Source of the DNA: Ruminococcaceae bacterium UBA3323 | GTDB taxonomy: Bacteria; Bacillota; Clostridia; Oscillospirales; Acutalibacteraceae | Reading direction: 5' to 3' | DNA length: 11,335 bases | NCBI GenBank assembly: GCA_002361935.1 | Contig: DESD01000009.1 | Location: 1 to 11,335, forward strand | Shown: in pieces, positions 6,973-11,335 of the stretch | How positions within the stretch are numbered: the stretch's first letter is position 1 | Layout: each line of letters begins with the position of its first letter | Program-made: the position numbers and the translations under genes | The notes under the pieces: model-generated | The model's input: only the letters and a program-made list of their open reading frames with translations | Database searches by the model: none | Told to the model about the DNA's origin: nothing

Positions 6973-7817
6973 AGATCCATCTTCCCCCTATAATCTTTAT
7001 ATGAGTGTATTTGTTCCAGTAGTACTCTCTTTTCGTAATGAGTTAGTAACAATTCCCACATCAAACAGTAATAAGAAATTTGATCATTTTTTTTAACTTG
7101 AGCCGCTGGATGATATACAGGCAAAACATATGTTGGAGCATTGTCTTTTGATATGTTTATAATATTATTAATATTGGAGCTATACCGAACCAAATTCTCT
7201 CCCAAAGTCTTATAGACCGGTATACCATAACTCTTGCCTATAGAGTAAAATGGCCAATATCCTAAGGTAATGATTACCAATGGTTTTATAATTTCAATTT
7301 CTTTTTTTAATTTATCCGCACAATTTTCAGTACAAAATTTAGGTTTGAAATTATTGTTTCCCCTATAATTAGTTCCTTTTCTTGCGCATAAAACCGCATT
7401 GGTTACAAAAAAGGAGTCCAATATTGTTTCGTCAACAATAATCCCTTTCTCTTTGGCAGATTGTACAATAAATTCTGTCATTAATTCTTTTGTCATGCTT
7501 TCAGGTTCATTAACAATTTCTGACCAAGCTTTTTTTCTATCATCTTTTTCAACTATAGATTCAAAATACTTATTATGAAGCCTTTCCATATCTATGTAAG
7601 GTCCCCAATCCTGCCCGACAATCATTAATTTGGAGTCTGATCTATTTATCCAGTCTGTCCAAATAGATGGAATGTTCAATGCGAATTGCTCATTTTGAAA
7701 TATATTGATTAACCCGCCACATCCATCAGTCTCTTTTTTCTTTTCACTAAACCTTTTACATTTCGTACAATTAGCCATTTCTTTAAACTGCTCAATTAAT
7801 AAGTCAACCTTGCTCAT
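6969..7817 (-). CDS. Uracil-DNA glycosylase superfamily protein, likely Fe-S type
   Basis: This 282-aa protein has the UDG fold. It has an N-terminal CTKC pair (C17, C20), then LMIVGQDWGPYID (64-76) as motif 1, and FFVTNAVLCARKG (136-148) carrying C144. Next come KFCTENC (C162, C166), IKPLVIITLGYWPF (177-190) and VLPVYHPAAQ (231-240) with H236 as the motif 2 histidine. The cysteine spacing parallels the 4Fe-4S ligands of family 4/5 UDGs. Motif 1 is unlike GEAPG of family 4 and instead recalls GQDPY of family 1. The protein is about 80 aa longer than typical family 4 enzymes, with extra sequence between motif 1 and C144. AGGAGG lies about ten bases before the ATG. It heads the five-gene run, 20 bases after the Ymh-like gene. 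Activity on uracil is not certain. Confidence 0.8.
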   Translation of the reverse strand: MSKVDLLIEQFKEMANCTKCKRFSEKKKETDGCGGLINIFQNEQFALNIPSIWTDWINRSDSKLMIVGQDWGPYIDMERLHNKYFESIVEKDDRKKAWSEIVNEPESMTKELMTEFIVQSAKEKGIIVDETILDSFFVTNAVLCARKGTNYRGNNNFKPKFCTENCADKLKKEIEIIKPLVIITLGYWPFYSIGKSYGIPVYKTLGENLVRYSSNINNIINISKDNAPTYVLPVYHPAAQVKKNDQISYYCLMWELLLTHYEKRVLLEQIHSYKDYRGKMDL

Positions 7818-7837
7818 TATTGTGTTTCCTCCTATTT

Positions 7838-8683
7838 CTATTTACCTGGAATCTTATGGCATTCATCCAAATATTTATGTGCAAAAGAAATCAGCGTCAA
7901 AATATCTAGTGCTTTTGCCTCATCAACTTTCCAATTTATTTTAGGAGTATGAGCTGCTGGATTTCTGACCAAATGAAAAATTGCCTCCATAAGCTCTTTC
8001 AATCCAATAAATTCACTTTTCTCACTATCTGTCTGCATACTATTAAAAAACAAATAAGGATCATTTTTGGCAAAGGCTGTTTGGAACAATGTACCCCCAT
8101 CTGTAGTCAACCCTGTGATTTGTCGTACTCTTTCTGCCAGTCCCTTTGCTGCCTCAAAAACAGCATCATAATAATCTTTTTGTAAATAATCTTTAATACA
8201 ATATTTTCGAACTTCCATATGTATCGCTCTGTTGTATAATTGTTTCTGTAAACTATTTACCCTTCTGTCAACTTCATCAAGAGTTTTGGCTTGTACAACC
8301 TCAGTCAGCTTACCTTCTTTTGTTATCTCAAGACCAGCAAGCAAAAGTGCCTTATTTGTTCCTTCCAACAAATAGTTGTACTTATCTCGGCTTCTTTCAT
8401 CTGTAAAAGCGACAGGGTTTAGTGCTTTTTCTAAAAAAGTATAAACAAGAGTAAAAGAATGATTTTTATTTATTTCCATAGCCAAACAGTTATACAACCA
8501 ATCCCGCTTATTTAATCCCATCGTATAACCATACGCATTACTTGATCTACCATCTGATGCAATTTCAATTTTGCTCTGCTCAAGCAATCCTATTAGTTCT
8601 GTTTTTGTATATCCTAAATTTGTTTCAGCTAAAACATTACAAACTGCCTTTAACTGTTGTTCATCTAGCTGTTTATTTACCAT
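7838..8683 (-). CDS. AbiJ/Ymh (TIGR02391)-like abortive-infection protein with HEPN motif
   Basis: This is a 281-aa soluble helical protein. The C-terminal part (about 155-275) follows the TIGR02391/Ymh pattern: H-x-x-V-R-K-Y, YYDAVFEAAKGLAERVRQITG, TDGGTLFQTAFAKNDPYL, EFIGLKELMEAIFHLVRNPAAHTP, then a final helical hairpin. RNPAAH (R240-H245) fits the R-x4-6-H signature of HEPN RNases. The N-terminal part (about 1-95, with GYTKTELIGLLEQS and NKRDWLYNCL) resembles the N-terminal module of AbiJ-type proteins. Such proteins are linked to phage defence and are often toxic effectors. An AAAGGA site lies 15 bases before the ATG, which is long and suggests modest translation. Whether it cuts RNA is inferred from the motif only. 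Confidence 0.75.
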   Translation of the reverse strand: MVNKQLDEQQLKAVCNVLAETNLGYTKTELIGLLEQSKIEIASDGRSSNAYGYTMGLNKRDWLYNCLAMEINKNHSFTLVYTFLEKALNPVAFTDERSRDKYNYLLEGTNKALLLAGLEITKEGKLTEVVQAKTLDEVDRRVNSLQKQLYNRAIHMEVRKYCIKDYLQKDYYDAVFEAAKGLAERVRQITGLTTDGGTLFQTAFAKNDPYLFFNSMQTDSEKSEFIGLKELMEAIFHLVRNPAAHTPKINWKVDEAKALDILTLISFAHKYLDECHKIPGK

Positions 8684-8729
8684 TTTTATTTTTGTTATTC
8701 CTTTCTCATATTCTTATATGTATAGCATA

Positions 8730-10211
8730 CTATTTCGTTGCAAGATAATCTTGTGCTTTCTGTTTTAAAGTTGTCACATATTCTTCATACAATGAAATCA
8801 ATCCATTAGACACAGTAGGTTTAGATAATACATAGTTATTCCATAACTCCGGTTTATCGACTTGTTCTAACAAACACGGCAAAAAACTTGTATTCTGTAA
8901 TATCATAATTTCTATTTGTCGTAATGGAACAACTTTTACATGACTCTGTATGTATTTTTTCACTTCATTAGATATCTTGTTTTCCTTCTTTTCCCACATT
9001 TCAAATGCCATGTTATATATTAAGTGTCGGGGAAGAAGTGCATCTTCCAGAACTACAACAACTCCAAATAAATGTTCTTTATCATATAACTCCTCCAATT
9101 TGAATTTACCATCTGCATAATTTACAATTTGCTGGTATACTTGAATAACAGCCTTGGCATATATCTCAGTTTCATTTTCAATCTCTACCTTATCAAATTG
9201 CCTTATTTTTAGACTCGGAGTTAATGCTTTTGTGTCATAAAAAGTACAGAACCCTCCTTCTCCAACCAGCACATCTGATGTCTTATTCTTTGATTTTCCA
9301 TATTCAATCTCTTTACTGATCCAAGTAATTCCCGAAACCTGACAATATAAATCATATAAGTAAGATTCTATTATCTCCTTACCAAAAATCTTACGCAATT
9401 TACTATTATTCAATGTGATTCTATTGAGTAATGATTCAGTAACCGCATTAATTATTAAATATGGTGATGGAATATATGTGAATTCTGCTCCTGAAATAAG
9501 TGGATACCAATATTGTATTTTCAATCCGTAATAATAATCTAATATTTTTCCTTTATATAAATTCTCCAAATTCCTTTTATATTCATCAATGTCAATACTA
9601 AGAGCTTTTACAACACTATTAAGTTCAAACACCTTACCAAGGTTTCTCTGGATCTCATCAGTCGATATTCTATCTCTACACTCGCTATTCATGAGTAAAA
9701 ATACAATAAACGCAAAAAGAGAAAAATCTTTATATTCAGTTTCAAAATTCTCCTTTAATATTTGATTCATGTCAATTTTATCATTTGAAAAAGTAAAAAA
9801 GTAATTATATCTAAACAGCTTTTGTAAAATTAAACCTTGTACTGGAAACTCATGCAAACCTGCAATCATCATAAAAACATCCGGGTAAGTTCCTTGCTCT
9901 TCAGCCAAGGATAATTCAGGATGCCAGTAGTTTCTTATATTTGTAATTATTTTAGCGAAAGCCTCGCCATTAATTATCGTATCAACATCTTCATCATTAT
10001 AAACAACAGAAAAAGCCGCAAAGGTTTCAAGTTCCCAAGGCATAATATTTTCTTTCAATGCCAATTGCATATCCACTTCTGAACAACTCATAATTCTAGA
10101 TGAATATTTCTGACAAATCATCATTTTACTTTCAAACGAATATTTAGATAACTCTTTCAAAAAAGATAAATCAGAATGTATCTTATTATCCTGTTCTTCT
10201 ACCTTATCCAT
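8730..10211 (-). CDS. Uncharacterised protein, possible PD-(D/E)XK nuclease
   Basis: I do not recognise this 493-aa protein as a named family. The N-terminal two thirds are helical and rich in aromatic residues, with no signal peptide or convincing membrane helix. In the last third a restriction-nuclease-like core can be read: a helix ending GKEIIESYLYDLY (E282), strand TSDVLV (D313), strand FCTFYDTKAL (D326-T-K328) and a following helix with Q357 (AVIQVYQQI). This E/D/(D)xK/Q order is the PD-(D/E)XK pattern, but it rests on few residues. I place the start at ATG 10211 because AGAGGA (10226-10221) lies nine bases upstream. An in-frame ATG at 10265, giving 511 aa, has no ribosome binding site. 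It follows the regulator gene closely and precedes the Ymh-like gene by 46 bases, so all are likely one transcript. Confidence 0.7.
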   Translation of the reverse strand: MDKVEEQDNKIHSDLSFLKELSKYSFESKMMICQKYSSRIMSCSEVDMQLALKENIMPWELETFAAFSVVYNDEDVDTIINGEAFAKIITNIRNYWHPELSLAEEQGTYPDVFMMIAGLHEFPVQGLILQKLFRYNYFFTFSNDKIDMNQILKENFETEYKDFSLFAFIVFLLMNSECRDRISTDEIQRNLGKVFELNSVVKALSIDIDEYKRNLENLYKGKILDYYYGLKIQYWYPLISGAEFTYIPSPYLIINAVTESLLNRITLNNSKLRKIFGKEIIESYLYDLYCQVSGITWISKEIEYGKSKNKTSDVLVGEGGFCTFYDTKALTPSLKIRQFDKVEIENETEIYAKAVIQVYQQIVNYADGKFKLEELYDKEHLFGVVVVLEDALLPRHLIYNMAFEMWEKKENKISNEVKKYIQSHVKVVPLRQIEIMILQNTSFLPCLLEQVDKPELWNNYVLSKPTVSNGLISLYEEYVTTLKQKAQDYLATK

Positions 10212-10220
10212 AAATAAATT

Positions 10221-10226
10221 TCCTCT
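10221..10226 (-). promoter_or_regulatory. Ribosome binding site that decides the start of the 493-aa gene
   Basis: AGAGGA on the minus strand, nine bases before the ATG at 10211. The earlier in-frame ATG at 10265 follows an A/T-rich stretch with no purine box, so the internal start is preferred. Confidence 0.6.
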
Positions 10227-10273
10227 AACATATGGCACTATTACCTCTCTTATATCACAAAGCATTATCTTTT

Positions 10274-10486
10274 TTATTCTATTCTCTTACCATCCGGCAA
10301 CACAAACGCCTGCTCAAATTTCACATTCAAAACCTCAGCAATCTCCATCATTTCCTCAAACGAAATCGTCCTACGCTTCAGCTTCTTATTAAAATTCTGC
10401 GGCGACTGCCCGATACGCCTTGCCAGCTCCGCTAGGCTTATATTCTTCTTTTCACATAACTCCCTTATCATATCCGATGCAGTCAT
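10274..10486 (-). CDS. Small Cro/CI-family (XRE) helix-turn-helix regulator
   Basis: This 70-aa protein is nearly all HTH domain: a first helix MIRELCEKKN, then ISLAELARRIGQSPQNFNKKLKR (16-38) as the helix-turn-helix, and SFEEMMEIAEVLNVKFEQAF as the closing helices of the lambda-repressor-like fold. It has no extra ligand or peptidase domain, so it probably acts as a DNA-binding repressor. A GGAGGTG site lies about five bases before the ATG. A strong promoter upstream overlaps a short palindrome, which suggests autorepression of this gene and the genes after it. Its base composition is richer in GC than the genes that follow, so it may have come from the mobile element on its right rather than with the AT-rich block. 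Confidence 0.9.
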   Translation of the reverse strand: MTASDMIRELCEKKNISLAELARRIGQSPQNFNKKLKRRTISFEEMMEIAEVLNVKFEQAFVLPDGKRIE

Positions 10487-10511
10487 GATACACCTCCGCT
10501 AATATACTACT

Positions 10512-10540
10512 ATTATAAACCTTTTGGTTGACATTTTCAA
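10512..10540 (-). promoter_or_regulatory. Strong promoter of the island transcript
   Basis: On the minus strand TTGAAA (10540-10535) and a perfect TATAAT (10517-10512) are spaced by exactly 17 bases. It lies 26 bases upstream of the regulator ATG and is the only strong promoter I found between the right-hand terminator and the end of the nucleotide-gene run. It probably drives the regulator and, by read-through, the seven genes after it. Confidence 0.8.
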
Positions 10541-10546
10541 TATGTC
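10530..10546. promoter_or_regulatory. Candidate operator: GACAT-N7-ATGTC palindrome over the -35 box
   Basis: GACAT (10530-10534) and ATGTC (10542-10546) form a perfect 5-bp inverted repeat centred on the -35 element. Arm and spacer sizes suit a Cro/CI-type dimer, so binding would block the promoter. Its function is inferred from position. Confidence 0.4.
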
Positions 10547-10570
10547 TATGTGAAAATTAACTGAAAATTC

Positions 10571-10607
10571 AAAAAGCACCCTGTGAGCATATACTGCCAC
10601 AGGGTGC
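10571..10607 (-). terminator. Rho-independent terminator after the chimeric mobile-element gene
   Basis: On the minus strand a perfect 10-bp stem, GCACCCTGTG/CACAGGGTGC (10607-10598 with 10585-10576), with a 12-base loop is followed by five Ts (10575-10571). It begins 16 bases after the stop codon at 10623 and insulates the island promoter from transcription entering from the right. Confidence 0.88.
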
Positions 10608-10622
10608 CGAAACTCCGTTTAT

Positions 10623-11335
10623 TTATTGGTTTCTTAGGATATCCACCGAAATCCCCGATTTCAATTCTATCTCAAACTTATTATCAAACACTGTAACTTT
10701 CGCTATCAAGCGTCTGACCAGCTGTTCATCGTACTCTTCAATCTCCGTTGTCTGGCTGTTCAGGAATGCTTTCATGTTGAAAATGCTTTGTTTTACTCCC
10801 TCCATTTCAGCCTTGTCAGCCAGTATCTGCTGCTTTTCCTCACGCAGTTTATGTGCGACTGCATTTGCTCCTCTTGCAATGATAGGAGGTTCAACCTCCT
10901 CATCAACCGTTATGCCAAACCGGGCGTTTTTACCCTGGTTAAAAGCGGCACGGTCGATGCCATAAGCTACGGCATGGTGGTCTGTGGCATTCAAAGTGAA
11001 AGACACATCTTCGTTTATGCCGCTGCCCTGGGGACCGTTCTCATCCTTTCTTCCGATCATGGAACCCTGCAGGGCAACAACCGCCATCCCGCCCTGGTTG
11101 CACGAAGGATTGCCACCGTTGGCATCGAGAGTCCTCACCGTTTCAGCCTCATAAAATCCGCTGTGCGGGTTATCCGACTTCATGGAGTTGCTGTCTTTGG
11201 AACATATCCCATAAACAACTGCCACGCCGCCCTGGTTGGAATCGGGAGCATTGCCGCCTGTGTCAATCGTCCTCGCCGTTTCTGTTTCATAGCAGTTCTG
11301 GCGGGAGTTCTTCGTCCCCTCGGAAGTAAAACGCA
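10623..11335 (-). CDS. Chimeric remnant: phage-type cytosine-5 methyltransferase region fused to a serine recombinase C-terminus (partial)
   Basis: The frame is open from the window edge (R-F-T-S-E-G-T-K-N-S) to TAA at 10623, so its start lies outside. Upstream of about 10,850 the protein matches the variable region of phage cytosine-5 DNA methyltransferases: degenerate repeats of the form Y-E-x-E-T-x-R-T-x-D, NQGG and AVV, then GIDRAAFNQGKNARFGI. No methyltransferase catalytic motif (PC, ENV) is in view. Downstream, beginning HKLREEKQQILADKAE, the sequence is the coiled-coil tail and terminal block of a large serine recombinase (EYDEQLVRRLIAKVTVFD, then FEIELKSGISVDI). The join is in frame and leaves neither enzyme complete here. 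It is most likely a deletion or recombination scar and inactive. The DNA is clearly richer in GC than the island to its left. Confidence 0.75.
   Translation of the reverse strand, partial: RFTSEGTKNSRQNCYETETARTIDTGGNAPDSNQGGVAVVYGICSKDSNSMKSDNPHSGFYEAETVRTLDANGGNPSCNQGGMAVVALQGSMIGRKDENGPQGSGINEDVSFTLNATDHHAVAYGIDRAAFNQGKNARFGITVDEEVEPPIIARGANAVAHKLREEKQQILADKAEMEGVKQSIFNMKAFLNSQTTEIEEYDEQLVRRLIAKVTVFDNKFEIELKSGISVDILRNQ
11076..11294 (-). repeat. Diverged in-frame repeats in the methyltransferase-derived region
   Basis: Two 27-residue units can be aligned without gaps, one coded at 11294-11214 and one at 11156-11076, a period of 46 codons. By eye 16 of 27 residues agree, including Y-E, E-T, R-T, D, NQGG and AVV. 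A weaker third copy (VSFTLNATDHHAVAYG) follows. The units are protein-level repeats, as the DNA has diverged. Confidence 0.6.

Noticed and set aside
8684..8765. Internal promoter in front of the Ymh-like gene (TTGCAA ... TACATA)
   Set aside because: The spacer is too short (about 15 bases) and both boxes are weak. Read-through from the upstream promoter is simpler.
1..11335. CRISPR arrays, tRNA or rRNA genes, insertion sequences with terminal inverted repeats
   Set aside because: I saw no regularly spaced repeats, no cloverleaf-type sequence and no intact transposase with ends. A matching pair of direct repeats flanking the island was looked for by eye and not found.

Overview
The window looks like chromosomal DNA of a low-to-mid GC Firmicute, most likely a gut-type Clostridia species. 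The reasons are AAAGGA/GGAGG-type ribosome binding sites, TTGAAA/TATAAT promoters with 17-base spacers, a DUF6125-like protein, and phage or conjugative-element debris of the kind common in Lachnospiraceae and Oscillospiraceae. Every gene I can support lies on the minus strand, so the window reads functionally from right to left. The genus is an inference.

Right end (about 10,570-11,335): mobile-element debris. An open frame running in from outside the window carries the variable, repeat-bearing region of a phage-type cytosine-5 DNA methyltransferase. It is joined in frame, near 10,850, to the C-terminal tail of a large serine recombinase, and a clear intrinsic terminator follows.

Middle (3,760-10,540): a markedly AT-rich accessory island. 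It begins with a strong promoter and a small Cro/CI-type regulator. Next come a 493-aa protein with a possible PD-(D/E)XK nuclease core and an AbiJ/Ymh (TIGR02391)-like protein with a HEPN-type R-x4-H motif. A compact run of five nucleotide-handling genes follows: a uracil-DNA-glycosylase-fold protein with four Fe-S-type cysteines, a thymidylate-kinase homologue, a PfkB-family kinase, a class I SAM methyltransferase, and a protein with two tandem nucleoside-2-deoxyribosyltransferase-like domains. Three of the four junctions in this run are 4-base stop/start overlaps and the fourth gap is 2 bases. Taken together this looks like an uncharacterised nucleotide-based defence system, or alternatively a modified-nucleotide pathway. 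It is the most interesting part of the window.

Left boundary of the island (3,593-3,759): a 36-codon open remnant ends in a peptide resembling the conserved C-terminus of RumA/RlmD-type rRNA uracil methyltransferases. It may mark an integration scar.

Left part (1-3,592): ordinary chromosomal genes of higher GC. They are a membrane-anchored nucleotidyltransferase-fold protein, a CatA-like acetyltransferase, a DUF6125-like Cys-rich protein, and an AlaA-type alanine aminotransferase with its own promoter and terminator. At the extreme left edge there is a promoter, a ribosome binding site and the first seven codons of a further gene.
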